This document shows positions 27,975 through 39,975 of a stretch of DNA of 50,513 nt, piece by piece. Origin of the DNA: an uncultured Bacilli bacterium. GTDB lineage: Bacteria; Bacillota_I; Bacilli_A; RF39; UBA660. Positions within the stretch are counted from its first letter, which is position 1. The number at the start of each line of letters is the position of its first letter. Both the position numbers and the translations under genes were made by a program. The DNA lies in contig CAJOJR010000014.1 in assembly GCA_905235065.1 (NCBI GenBank), positions 1-50,513 on the forward strand, read 5' to 3'. The notes under the pieces are model-generated. The model worked only from the letters and a program-made list of their open reading frames with translations. It made no database searches and was not told where the DNA came from.

Positions 27975-30503
27975 ATGAATAATCTAAAAGTTAAACTAGA
28001 TACAAAAATGAAATTTATGATTTTTAGTTTGATTGCTTTTATATTGACTTTGATTACTGCAGCTTATGCATGGGTAACAAGTGATCTTTTAAGTAACTCA
28101 ACAGCTTTATATGTTGGTTCTGTAAGTCTTTCTGTTTTATATAGAGGGACATCCGATGTAATAATAGCAGATTTAGCGCCAGGTGAAAGTGTTACAAAAG
28201 AATTTCAAGTTGAAAATAATGGTTCAAGTGATCAAATTTATAATTTACATTGGATAAATGTTACAAATAATTTAGTAGATAAAAATTATTTTATGTATAC
28301 AATAAGAAATGTAGATACTGATGAAGTATTGTTTTATCCAAAGTATTTGCCAACAAATTCAACCCATATTAAATATGGAATTTCAATACCAGCGGGTGAA
28401 ACTCATAATTACATAATGACTATTTATTATGTTGATGATCCTAAATATAATCAATTGCAAAATGCTGATTTATATTTTGCGGGAGATCTTTCAATAGAGC
28501 AGGGTAGTAATGAGCAAAAGCTAGAAGATAGGTTAAGCATATTTGTAGATGGACAACATAGTGATTATTTACCAACATTATCAGAATATTCAATTGACAC
28601 AACAAGAACTTTTTGTACTGAAGGATCATCAATTTCAATAGTAAATGGTGATCTTGAAATAAGTAATTTATCTGATGTTACTTCATGTGAATTATATTTA
28701 GTTTCAAGCACAGCTGCTTCTATTACAAACGATCCATATAATTTATTAATAATAGATCCAGATGGTGGAACAATGAGTTCTACACCAGAAATTAAATATA
28801 GATATAGTGGAGATATTGTATCACTTGGTGTTCCAGAAAAGAGTGGATATGCTTTTATGGGCTGGCAAGCATCAGGAAGTGGTACACAAATAGTTGATAA
28901 TATTAAAGTTTTGATGGGAAATACTTATTCTTATGTTAAAGCAATATGGGCAGAAGGTCATTGGAATAGGATTGTTCAAACTTGCGGTGAAAATGGAGTA
29001 TCAACTTATACTAGAACATATAAAACTTGTGATTCTTCTATATCAAATTATACACAGACTGATAAAACTTGTGGTGTATCAAGTTGGACTAAAACAACAT
29101 CAGTTTGTGGAATAGCCACAGTCACTAAAAAAACATTTAATTGTGCAGCTTCTGGGTGGTCATATCCTTCAACTGCAAATACAACTGAAACAGCTCAAAC
29201 AGCTACTAATGGTGTTGTACCATCGAATACAACTCAATCTTGCTCATCTGCAAGTCATGTAGGTAATAAAAAAATAACTAATACCACTACAGAATGGCGT
29301 AAGAAGGGTAAAAGGTGTACAGCATCATCATATACATATGATACCAGCACATCATATACATCTACTAATTGTATGAATAGTATTGTAACAGCACCAAATA
29401 CTTGTAGTTCTTCCAATCTAGGAAGTAGTTATATAACTGATTGTAAGCATCATTGTAGACAACCATCTTCTGGAAATAATGGTACTTGTGTTTGTTATTC
29501 GACAGATATGGCTCCTGGTGCTCTTTATGATGCAGGGTGTGTACAAAATGAGTCTAGATGTATGACTGTATGTAGTGGTTTGGGAGGAAGCTTTAGATCA
29601 TATACTCCAAATGACACTTGTGCTTGTCCAAACGGAGGGACTTTAGAAGGTTCTTATTGTTATAAGAAGAATCAAACCTCTTGTTCAACTGCGAATAACT
29701 GGGCTAATATTTATGCAAAAACCACAAAAACATGTACTGCCACAGTGACAATGAGTGATTTCAATAATTTAACAAATGATAATTGTGAAAATAGTGTAGT
29801 AACAGCACCTTCAAGTTGTACTGTAAACAATGTTGGAGACCACATAACTTCTTGCGAAAAAACTAAATATACTAGAAGAACTTATATTTGTGCTGCATCA
29901 AGTTGGTCATATCCTTCTACCGCAGCTACAACTACAACTGTAGCACCTTCGAATTGTAGTGCGACAACTCCATCATGTAGTGCTGCTGGCAATGTTGGAA
30001 ATATTAAGGTAACTTGTGGAGATCCTAAAACATATAATTGGACTTCTTCAACTACATCAACTTCTGCAACATGTCAAACAAGTGGAAGCTGTTCATCTTC
30101 AACAAATGGAAATAGTTATGTAACTGCATGTACTGCAAAAGCATATAATTTTGGAGATGAAACGCCTTCTACAGTTGCTTCTTGTACTCCAAATACTATA
30201 AGTTGTTCATCTTCAACAAACGGACAAGTAAACAGAACTTGTACACCAAATTATAATTATAGTTTATCTTCTACTACACAAACTGATGAAGTAGAATCTT
30301 GTGCAACTTCTAATTTCACTTGTGATTCAACTACTTTTGGAAGTGAGTATACGACACTTTGCCAACCAAAAACGTATGGTTATGGATACTCTTCATCTAC
30401 TACTACTTCAAGCTATTGCTTTGTTGATGAAACTCATGATGCATGTAATGCAAATACAGATGGATCAACTTATACTTATGCTTGTGAATTTGTAGCAGAT
30501 TAA
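27975..30503 (+). CDS. Large secreted/membrane-anchored Ser/Thr/Cys-rich repeat protein
   Basis: N-terminal TM FMIFSLIAFILTLITAAYAW; beta-sandwich-like region ADLAPGESVTKEFQVENNGSSDQIYNLHW; InlB/Flg_new-type LIIDPDGGTMSS...YAFMGWQ..YVKAIWA; long Cys-rich degenerate repeats; no LPXTG. Confidence 0.85.
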   Translation: MNNLKVKLDTKMKFMIFSLIAFILTLITAAYAWVTSDLLSNSTALYVGSVSLSVLYRGTSDVIIADLAPGESVTKEFQVENNGSSDQIYNLHWINVTNNLVDKNYFMYTIRNVDTDEVLFYPKYLPTNSTHIKYGISIPAGETHNYIMTIYYVDDPKYNQLQNADLYFAGDLSIEQGSNEQKLEDRLSIFVDGQHSDYLPTLSEYSIDTTRTFCTEGSSISIVNGDLEISNLSDVTSCELYLVSSTAASITNDPYNLLIIDPDGGTMSSTPEIKYRYSGDIVSLGVPEKSGYAFMGWQASGSGTQIVDNIKVLMGNTYSYVKAIWAEGHWNRIVQTCGENGVSTYTRTYKTCDSSISNYTQTDKTCGVSSWTKTTSVCGIATVTKKTFNCAASGWSYPSTANTTETAQTATNGVVPSNTTQSCSSASHVGNKKITNTTTEWRKKGKRCTASSYTYDTSTSYTSTNCMNSIVTAPNTCSSSNLGSSYITDCKHHCRQPSSGNNGTCVCYSTDMAPGALYDAGCVQNESRCMTVCSGLGGSFRSYTPNDTCACPNGGTLEGSYCYKKNQTSCSTANNWANIYAKTTKTCTATVTMSDFNNLTNDNCENSVVTAPSSCTVNNVGDHITSCEKTKYTRRTYICAASSWSYPSTAATTTTVAPSNCSATTPSCSAAGNVGNIKVTCGDPKTYNWTSSTTSTSATCQTSGSCSSSTNGNSYVTACTAKAYNFGDETPSTVASCTPNTISCSSSTNGQVNRTCTPNYNYSLSSTTQTDEVESCATSNFTCDSTTFGSEYTTLCQPKTYGYGYSSSTTTSSYCFVDETHDACNANTDGSTYTYACEFVAD

Positions 30504-30514
30504 AGAAACATTTA

Positions 30515-30544
30515 AATAAAGTTAGTAATAACTTTATTTTTTTT
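30515..30544 (+). terminator. Terminator after surface protein gene
   Basis: AATAAAGTTA-GTAA-TAACTTTATTTTTTTT. Confidence 0.88.
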
Positions 30545-30590
30545 GAAATTAATTAATATTTATACTATAATTAAATTAAGAGGTAATACT

Positions 30591-32630
30591 ATGAAAAGAA
30601 GTAATGTTGATATTAATAAAGTTAGTCCAATGATGAAAGAATATCTTAAAACAAAAAGTGAATATGAAGATACTTTACTTTTCTATAGATTGGGTGATTT
30701 TTATGAATTATTCTTTGAAGATGCAGAAATTGCATCTCACGAACTAGAACTTACTTTAACTGGTAAAAATGCCGGTCTTGAAGAAAGAGTTCCAATGTGT
30801 GGAGTTCCTCATCATGCGGCTAATATATATATTCAAAAATTAGTCGATAAAGGATACAAGGTTGCTATTTGTGAGCAAGTGGAAGACCCTAAAACAGCTA
30901 AAGGAATAGTTAAAAGAGAAGTTATTGAAGTAGTAAGTAGAGGAACTCTTACTAATACTGAAGCTTTAAATGAACATGATTTTAATTTTATTGCAAGTAT
31001 TACAGATAATTTTATTAATTATATTTTTTCTTATGCGGATTTATTAAGTGGTAAAGTATATGCTTGTTATTTATCTCATGATAAAAATAAACTAATTAGT
31101 TATATTAATAATTTAAATATAAAAGAAGTTGTTGTAAATTCTTCATTTGATAAGGAGATATTATTTGAACTTAAAAATAATTATAATGTCTTCATATCTA
31201 TTAATGATAATACATTAGATGGAATATATAATAATATATTCGAGGGTATAAAAGATAATAAATTAATTGAAAATACTAAAGTGGTTATATCTTATTTAAT
31301 CAATAATCAAAAGAAAGAATTAAAGCATTTCCAAAGTCTAGAAATAGTTGATACTAATTTATTCATGGAATTGGGAATTGAAACAGTTAGAAATCTAGAA
31401 TTAGTTGAAACAATTAGAAGTAAAGATAGAACTAACAGTTTATTAGGATTCTTAGATAAAACAAAAACTGCGATGGGAAGTAGACTTTTAAAGAGTTACA
31501 TAATTTCACCATTGTTAAATAAAGATGAAATAATAAGAAGACAAAATATAGTCGAATTATTAATTAAAGAGTTTTTATATAAAAGTGAATTAAAAACTTA
31601 TTTATATGAAATATATGATTTAGAAAGATTAACAGGTAAAATAGTATGTAATAACGTAAATGCTAGAGATTTATTACAGCTTAAAAAGAGTTTAAGTGTT
31701 CTTCCAGATATTAATCTAATATTAAAAGAATTAAATCTAGAAGAGTTAAATACTTTTCCAGAACTTGTTACATTATTAGAAAAATCTATTAATGAAGATG
31801 CACCTCTCTTATTAAAAGAGGGTAATTTAATTAAAGATGGTTATAATAGTGAAATTGATGAATTAAGAAATATTAGAAAAAATGGCAAAGATTTTATATC
31901 TAAATTTGAAAGAGAAGAAATAGAAAGAACTGGAATATCAACTTTAAGAGTTGGATATAACAAAGTATTTGGATACTATATCGAAATAAGTAAAGGACAA
32001 GTAAAGAATATACCTGAAGATTTTAAATATGAAAGAAAACAAACAACGACAAACTCTGAAAGGTATATAAGCCCTTTATTAAAAGAAAAAGAAGATTTAA
32101 TATTAAATGCTGAAGAAAAATTAAATAATCTAGAATATGACATTTTTAATGAAATAAAAGAAGAGATAAAAAAATACATTCATGAATTGCAAGTGGTATC
32201 TTCTAAAATTGCTTTTTATGATGTTATGCAGTCATATGCGACTGTTGCAGAAGAAAATAATTTTGTAAAACCAATATTAAACGAAGAAGGAATCATTAAT
32301 GTAGTTGATGGAAGACATCCTGTTGTAGAAAATGTTATTAAAGATGAATATACACCTAATGATATTAAAATGGATGAAAAAACAAATATATTATTAATTA
32401 CTGGACCTAATATGAGTGGTAAATCGACTTATATGAGAGAACTTGCGATTATAATAATACTTAATCAAATTGGTTCTTATGTACCAGCAAAAGAAGCTAA
32501 CTTACCTATAATTGATAAAATATTTACTAGAATAGGTGCTTCTGATGATTTGGTTGGTGGAGAGTCTACATTTATGGTAGAAATGAAAGAAAGTGCAATT
32601 GCGTTAAAAAATGCTACTAATATTATTTGA
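30591..32630 (+). CDS. mutS: DNA mismatch repair protein MutS, N-terminal fragment
   Basis: [49 protein letters not shown]; ends KNATNII*. ATG 30591 with agaggt RBS preferred over ORF-track start 30543. Confidence 0.95.
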   Translation: MKRSNVDINKVSPMMKEYLKTKSEYEDTLLFYRLGDFYELFFEDAEIASHELELTLTGKNAGLEERVPMCGVPHHAANIYIQKLVDKGYKVAICEQVEDPKTAKGIVKREVIEVVSRGTLTNTEALNEHDFNFIASITDNFINYIFSYADLLSGKVYACYLSHDKNKLISYINNLNIKEVVVNSSFDKEILFELKNNYNVFISINDNTLDGIYNNIFEGIKDNKLIENTKVVISYLINNQKKELKHFQSLEIVDTNLFMELGIETVRNLELVETIRSKDRTNSLLGFLDKTKTAMGSRLLKSYIISPLLNKDEIIRRQNIVELLIKEFLYKSELKTYLYEIYDLERLTGKIVCNNVNARDLLQLKKSLSVLPDINLILKELNLEELNTFPELVTLLEKSINEDAPLLLKEGNLIKDGYNSEIDELRNIRKNGKDFISKFEREEIERTGISTLRVGYNKVFGYYIEISKGQVKNIPEDFKYERKQTTTNSERYISPLLKEKEDLILNAEEKLNNLEYDIFNEIKEEIKKYIHELQVVSSKIAFYDVMQSYATVAEENNFVKPILNEEGIINVVDGRHPVVENVIKDEYTPNDIKMDEKTNILLITGPNMSGKSTYMRELAIIIILNQIGSYVPAKEANLPIIDKIFTRIGASDDLVGGESTFMVEMKESAIALKNATNII

Positions 32631-33114
32631 TGAATTAGGCCGTGGGACTTCCACATATGACGGAATGAGTTTGGCTGGTTCGATAATTGAATATATTGAG
32701 ACAAATATAAAATGTAAGACATTATTTTCAACCCATTATCATGAACTTACAAAGATGGCTGATACATTTGAAGGAATAAAAAATGTACACGTATCTATAT
32801 ATGAAGAGAATGGTAATATTAAATTCCTGCATAAAGTGAAAAATGGAGCTGTTGATAAAAGTTATGGTATAAACGTTGCTAAACTTGCAGATCTTCCTGA
32901 CAAAGTAATCGAAAGAGCTGATGAACTTTTACATAATTATGAAGGGCATCAAAAACGTAAAAAGATTATTAAACAAGTAGAATTAGAATTAATAGAAGAA
33001 AAAGAAAACCCTTTATATGATTTTATTGATAATATTAACCCTAATGAAATAACGCCTATCGAAGCATTAAATTTAATATATGAAATAAAAGGTAAAAGAG
33101 AAGATTTAAAATAG
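32611..33114 (+). CDS. mutS: MutS C-terminal ATPase fragment (different frame)
   Basis: [37 protein letters not shown]-terminal [14 protein letters not shown]. Confidence 0.93.
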   Translation: MLLILFDELGRGTSTYDGMSLAGSIIEYIETNIKCKTLFSTHYHELTKMADTFEGIKNVHVSIYEENGNIKFLHKVKNGAVDKSYGINVAKLADLPDKVIERADELLHNYEGHQKRKKIIKQVELELIEEKENPLYDFIDNINPNEITPIEALNLIYEIKGKREDLK

Positions 33115-33138
33115 AACAGAAATTGTTCTATTTTAAAT
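33104..33138 (+). terminator. Terminator after mutS
   Basis: ATTTAAAATAGAACAGAAATTGTTCTATTTTAAAT inverted repeat. Confidence 0.7.
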
Positions 33139-33217
33139 CGACTATTGTTATGGCATATATAATACAAAATTGACTTTATATTTAGTAAGAAATGGAAGTT
33201 ATTCTGATTTATTCAAA

Positions 33218-33246
33218 TAAAAAATCCTAACTGTTTAGGATTTTTT
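33218..33246 (-). terminator. Terminator of rnhC
   Basis: AAAAAATCCTAA-CTG-TTTAGGATTTTTT. Confidence 0.85.
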
Positions 33247-34168
33247 GTGTGTTTTTAAAGTTTATTTTTGAAATACTATATAATGTATTTTCACCATATT
33301 TTTTAATTAATTCTTTTCCTTGAATATTTACTAAGTCACCAGCACCTTTAGATAATTCTATATTATATTTTTTAGATAGTTTATCCATTTCCTCTAAGAA
33401 AATATATCTACTTATAACAGAGGCAGCAGCAACACTTAAATGTGCCTGTTCTCCTTTTATTAAGAATGTTATTTTAGTAACTTTATCGTTAATATTCTCT
33501 TGTTTTAGATAACTAAAATAACTTTTTGGTGAAGTAAACTGATCAACTATAATTTTATGATAATTTCCTTCTTCTTTTTTTGATAATTTATATAATACTT
33601 CATTATGGAGAATAGCTTTTACTTTATTCATATTATAATGTTTTTTATTGGTCCACTCATTAAACTCATTATTATAAAGTATTTTTGTTTCATACGAAAT
33701 ATTTTTCATTAATATTGGTGCACATCTTTTTATTTTTTCATCTGTCATTTTCTTAGAGTCATTTATTTTAAGATCTTCAAGTAGTTTTCGAGTTTCTTTA
33801 TTAACTAAAGTGGCAGTAACTACGATAGGCCCAAAAAAATCCCCAGTACCAACTTCATCTGATCCAATTGCATCATAGTAGTAATAACTTTTATCTACCT
33901 TTGCATTTTCTTTATCTTCTTTATCTTTGATTTCTTGGTCAATATTTCTATTATTTAGAAAATTTTCTTGATCTTTCCACATATTAGCGTCAATGTCAGC
34001 GGAAATTCCTTGAAACATTACTTTACCAGACTCATATAGAGTAATAATAGTATCTGCTTCTTGAGCTTGAAATATTGCATATGGAGGTGTTTTTTCTTTT
34101 TTTAAATCTTGATAATATTCAATCATTTTTTCTTTTACATTATCACTTACCTTAAACACAATATTCAT
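33227..34168 (-). CDS. rnhC: Ribonuclease HIII
   Basis: AIGSDEVGTGDFFGPIVVTA; LSVAAASVISRYIFLEEMDKLS; start MNIVFKV after RBS aggtgac. Confidence 0.95.
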   Translation of the reverse strand: MNIVFKVSDNVKEKMIEYYQDLKKEKTPPYAIFQAQEADTIITLYESGKVMFQGISADIDANMWKDQENFLNNRNIDQEIKDKEDKENAKVDKSYYYYDAIGSDEVGTGDFFGPIVVTATLVNKETRKLLEDLKINDSKKMTDEKIKRCAPILMKNISYETKILYNNEFNEWTNKKHYNMNKVKAILHNEVLYKLSKKEEGNYHKIIVDQFTSPKSYFSYLKQENINDKVTKITFLIKGEQAHLSVAAASVISRYIFLEEMDKLSKKYNIELSKGAGDLVNIQGKELIKKYGENTLYSISKINFKNTQKILNS

Positions 34169-34249
34169 AATGTCACCTCTAAAATATTTTATCATATATT
34201 TCTTTTAATTTCATTAAAATTAGTATATAATTATTAATAGAGGTTATTT

Positions 34250-34948
34250 ATGAATATAATTGATGCAGTTATTATAGTATTATTTATTATAGGGTTTCTA
34301 ATAGGATATAGAAGGGGAGCAATCAAACAAACAGTTACACTTGTTGGATTTATTTTAGTATTAATTCTTTCTTATTTATTAAAAGGATATGTAGCTGATT
34401 TTTGCTTTAAAGTATTTCCATTTATAGATTTTAAATATTTTGGAGCAGTATCTGTTGTAAATATAATATTTTATGAATTGCTATCTTTTCTAATAACTAT
34501 GTCTGTTTTAATCCTTATACTAAAACTAATAATTGGTATAAGTGGAGTAGTTGAAAAAATATTCAAAGCAACAATAATTTTAGGAGTTGTATCAAAATTA
34601 ATTGGTGGTATACTTGGCATTATTGAAATGTATGTTATAACATTTATATTATTATTTTTCTTCTCGCAACCATTTATGAGAATAACTGGGATTGAAAATT
34701 CAAAATTAGGTGATAAGATGTTAAATAACACACCAGTTTTAACATCTAAAGTTGAAGGTTATATTGTAGTTGTTGAAGATTTATATAATATAAAGGATAA
34801 TTATTTAGATAAGGATTTTGAGTATAAATCAATAGAAAAATTCTTAAAATATAAAGTAGTAGATGTTAAATCATTAAAGATATTAAAAAGTAAAAATAAA
34901 TTAAAATTTGATGGATTAGATGTATTAATAGAAAAGTATGGAGGGTAA
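34250..34948 (+). CDS. CvpA family membrane protein
   Basis: MNIIDAVIIVLFIIGFLIGYRRGAIKQTVTLVGFILVLILSYLLKG. Confidence 0.9.
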   Translation: MNIIDAVIIVLFIIGFLIGYRRGAIKQTVTLVGFILVLILSYLLKGYVADFCFKVFPFIDFKYFGAVSVVNIIFYELLSFLITMSVLILILKLIIGISGVVEKIFKATIILGVVSKLIGGILGIIEMYVITFILLFFFSQPFMRITGIENSKLGDKMLNNTPVLTSKVEGYIVVVEDLYNIKDNYLDKDFEYKSIEKFLKYKVVDVKSLKILKSKNKLKFDGLDVLIEKYGG

Positions 34949-34950
34949 AA

Positions 34951-35244
34951 ATGAAAATATTAGAAAAAAGTGATAAATTTGAAGATTTAGTTAAAGAAGG
35001 TATAACACTTGTTGATTTTTATGCTGAATGGTGTGGACCATGTAAGATGATGGGACCAGTTCTTGAGAGTTTAAAAAATATTAATATTATAAAAGTAAAT
35101 GTTGATGAATTTGGAGAATTATCCGAACAATTTAGAATTATGAGTATACCAACATTGGTATTCTTTAAAAATGGAGAAAAAGTAAACGAAGCGGTTGGAT
35201 TTCATTCTAAAGAACAAATTGAAAGTATTATAAAAGAGTTATAA
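34951..35244 (+). CDS. trxA: Thioredoxin
   Basis: LVDFYAEWCGPCKMMGPVLE; MSIPTLVFFKNGE. Confidence 0.97.
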   Translation: MKILEKSDKFEDLVKEGITLVDFYAEWCGPCKMMGPVLESLKNINIIKVNVDEFGELSEQFRIMSIPTLVFFKNGEKVNEAVGFHSKEQIESIIKEL

Positions 35245-35260
35245 GAACTCTTTTTATTTT
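35232..35260 (+). terminator. Terminator after trxA
   Basis: AAAGAGTT-ATAAG-AACTCTTTTTATTTT. Confidence 0.8.
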
Positions 35261-35383
35261 GTTAAAACATGTAAAATATAATTAATTTATAATAATAGTT
35301 TTAAATAAAAATATATAATAAAACTATGGACTTTTGATAAAAATAATGTATAATATAAAAAGCATTTTAAAGAGGGGATAATT

Positions 35384-36811
35384 ATGGAAAAAAACAAGTT
35401 TTCAACTGATTATTATGATTATTATTTACCAGAAGAGTTAATAGCACAAACACCTATTAAAGAAAGAAGTCATTCAAGACTTTTAGTACTTGATAAATTA
35501 AGTGGTAATATAGAACATAAAAGATTTGATGATATAATTAATTATTTAGATTCTAATGATGTATTAGTACTTAATAATACTAAAGTTTTACCTTCTAGAA
35601 TATTTGGTAATAAAAGTGAAACAGGAGCTAAGATAGAAACTCTTTTGTTAAAAGAAATTGATAATGATATTTGGGAATGTTTAACTTCTCCTCAAAAAAG
35701 ATTAAAAAAAGGTACTATAATTAATTATAGTGATGATTTAAGTGGTGAAGTAATTGAAATACTAAAAGATGGTATAACACATATAAGATTTAATTATAGA
35801 GGTGTATTTATAGAGATTCTTGAGCGTATTGGTGCGATGCCACTTCCACCATATATACATGAGTCTTTAAAAGATAATGATAGATATCAAACTGTATATG
35901 CAAAAGTTTTAGGGAGCGCAGCAGCTCCTACTGCTGGTCTTCATTTTACTAATGATTTATTAAATAAGTTAAAGAGTATTGGTGTAGAAATCTTATATGT
36001 AACTTTACATGTTGGTCTTGGAACGTTTAGACCAGTTTCAGAAAGTGATATAAGATGTCATGATATGCATAGTGAATATTATGAAATAGATGAATATACT
36101 GCAAATAATTTAAATGAAGCTAAAAAATTACATAAAAGAATAATAAGTGTGGGTACAACTTCTTTAAGGACTCTTGAAAGTAATTATACTAAGTATAAAA
36201 AATTTAAATCAACTAATGAAGAAACAAGTATATTTATATATCCGGGATATCATTTTAAAGCAATAGATGGATTAATAACTAATTTTCATTTACCTAAAAG
36301 TACTTTAATGATGCTTGTGTGTGCTTTAGCTGGTAGAGAAAACATAACTAATGCATATAAAGAGGCAGTAGAAAATAAATATAGATTCTTCTCATTCGGA
36401 GATGCTATGTTTATTAATAATGCTAGTTTTAAAAATGAATACAAACGTATTTTAAGAGGCTATAAACATAGCAAAGAAAACTATAAAACATATGATTATT
36501 TTAAAATAGATAAAGGATCAAATAACATAATTTTATCGGCTCCTCATGCATATAAACATTTTAGAAATAATAAAATTAAAGTGAATGAAAACAATACAAG
36601 CAAAATTGTAAAGATATTAGGAATTCTTACAAATTCTCATGTTATTTATACATATAAAGATTCTAATAATGATCCTAATTATGATATGGATTCTGAATAT
36701 AAAAAAGAATTATCAAAGTATATAAAAAATAACAATATTAAATATTTAATTGAAATTCACGGACTTAATAAAGATAGTGATATTTCTTTAGAAATAGGAA
36801 GTAATAGATGA
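35384..36811 (+). CDS. queA: QueA (tRNA preQ1(34) S-adenosylmethionine ribosyltransferase-isomerase) read through into an N-formylglutamate amidohydrolase-like N-terminal region
   Basis: QueA: YYLPEELIAQTPIKERSHSRLLVL...GLHFT...RFFSFGDAMFI (normal QueA end). Extra about 130 aa contain SAPHAYKHFR, DPNYDMDSEYKKEL, LIEIHG, LEIGS typical of the FGase family. Confidence 0.92.
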   Translation: MEKNKFSTDYYDYYLPEELIAQTPIKERSHSRLLVLDKLSGNIEHKRFDDIINYLDSNDVLVLNNTKVLPSRIFGNKSETGAKIETLLLKEIDNDIWECLTSPQKRLKKGTIINYSDDLSGEVIEILKDGITHIRFNYRGVFIEILERIGAMPLPPYIHESLKDNDRYQTVYAKVLGSAAAPTAGLHFTNDLLNKLKSIGVEILYVTLHVGLGTFRPVSESDIRCHDMHSEYYEIDEYTANNLNEAKKLHKRIISVGTTSLRTLESNYTKYKKFKSTNEETSIFIYPGYHFKAIDGLITNFHLPKSTLMMLVCALAGRENITNAYKEAVENKYRFFSFGDAMFINNASFKNEYKRILRGYKHSKENYKTYDYFKIDKGSNNIILSAPHAYKHFRNNKIKVNENNTSKIVKILGILTNSHVIYTYKDSNNDPNYDMDSEYKKELSKYIKNNNIKYLIEIHGLNKDSDISLEIGSNR

Positions 36812-36836
36812 AAAATTTGTTAATTTAATAAAGAAT

Positions 36837-37055
36837 GTGTTTAGTAAGTATTATGATGATGAGATATTAATAGATGAAAAATTTAAATCTCAAAGTAAGA
36901 GAAGGGTAACTAATTATATTAGTGAAAAAAATAATATAAATACTATTCAACTTGAAATAAACAGAAAATACAGAAATTTAAATCGTATGCCTATTAAATT
37001 TAATAAAACAATAAACGCGTTAAAAGAAATAATAAAGAAGTTGGAGGAAAAGTAA
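36837..37055 (+). CDS. C-terminal part of the FGase-like protein (separated by a frameshift)
   Basis: VNLIKNVFSKYYDDEILIDEKFKSQSKRRVTNYISEKNNINTIQLEINRKYRN; TIQLEINRKYRN matches the FGase C-terminal motif and continues the preceding ORF after a shift at about 36795-36807; start called at GTG. Confidence 0.65.
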   Translation: MFSKYYDDEILIDEKFKSQSKRRVTNYISEKNNINTIQLEINRKYRNLNRMPIKFNKTINALKEIIKKLEEK

Positions 37056-37056
37056 A

Positions 37057-37908
37057 ATGGATGAAATTGATTATATATCAAGATATGATGAGTTGTTAGA
37101 AGTAAAACCTTGTTATGGAATTGATAGAGTTAAAAAAAGAGTGAAATATGATCACATTGGGTTAGAAATAGAAATATCTGTTAATTATGAAAGAGAAAGA
37201 TATACATTTATAAGAACACTCTTAAAGAAAATAATTGCTTTAGTTGGAGATAATGGGTATTTTACTCATGACGGAACTATATTGGGTAATTATTCTTTTG
37301 AAATAGTATTAGATCCGTTACCGGTGAATGAAATAAAAAGAATATACACAACATTAATGCAAATATTAAAATTTAGTGATGGTTCACTTTTATTTGATAA
37401 AGAACATAATTGTGGACTTCACATGAATTTTAATCAATATGATATTGATGATCTTAATGAATCGCATAAAAGATTATTATTATTTTTAGATGAAAACTCT
37501 AATTTATTTGATGAAAATGTATATAAGCAATTAATAAATAAATTTGATTTTGGAGAATATCTTGAATTTCAAAAAAATGTTGGTAGTAAGTATGTAGCCG
37601 TCAATTATTTAAACAAAAAAATAGTTGAAGTTAGAAATGTAAAAGTAGGGTTATCTCCTAAACTTGAAAAAGTAATGAATGGTATATTAGAAGCACTATT
37701 TTTTAAAAAAAAGAAGAAAATAAAATTAAATGATAATACTGAAAAAATGCTTGATATAATGAGTGATGTATTTGATGTGAATTCATTTGAAAAAATAAAA
37801 GAGAGTTTGGATAATGATATATTAATTGTTAAGTTTAATAAAAATAAAGCAAAAATTATTGAACCAGATAAAAGAATAATAGATTTTTTATCTAATTATG
37901 GGAGGTAA
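37057..37908 (+). CDS. Amidoligase_2-like (GCS2/glutamine-synthetase-fold COOH-NH2 ligase) protein
   Basis: HIGLEIEISV; THDGTILGNYSFEIVLDPLPVNEI; NCGLHMNFN - matches the GxExE / DGS..E / CGxHxH-like pattern of amidoligases. Confidence 0.68.
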   Translation: MDEIDYISRYDELLEVKPCYGIDRVKKRVKYDHIGLEIEISVNYERERYTFIRTLLKKIIALVGDNGYFTHDGTILGNYSFEIVLDPLPVNEIKRIYTTLMQILKFSDGSLLFDKEHNCGLHMNFNQYDIDDLNESHKRLLLFLDENSNLFDENVYKQLINKFDFGEYLEFQKNVGSKYVAVNYLNKKIVEVRNVKVGLSPKLEKVMNGILEALFFKKKKKIKLNDNTEKMLDIMSDVFDVNSFEKIKESLDNDILIVKFNKNKAKIIEPDKRIIDFLSNYGR

Positions 37909-37910
37909 TT

Positions 37911-39921
<2,011 letters not shown>

Positions 39922-39975
39922 TTTACAAATAAAATTATAGTATTATAATAAGACATATACTGAAAGGAATTGTTT

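Noticed and set aside
28441-28638. Alternative-frame ORFs inside the surface protein (28441..28638 -, 28933..29115 +, 30301..30495 +)
   Set aside because: Out-of-frame readings of a repetitive gene with no RBS or domain signal.
35262-35383. Possible preQ1 riboswitch upstream of queA
   Set aside because: The leader is AT-rich with no C-rich preQ1 aptamer loop or conserved preQ1-I tail pattern.
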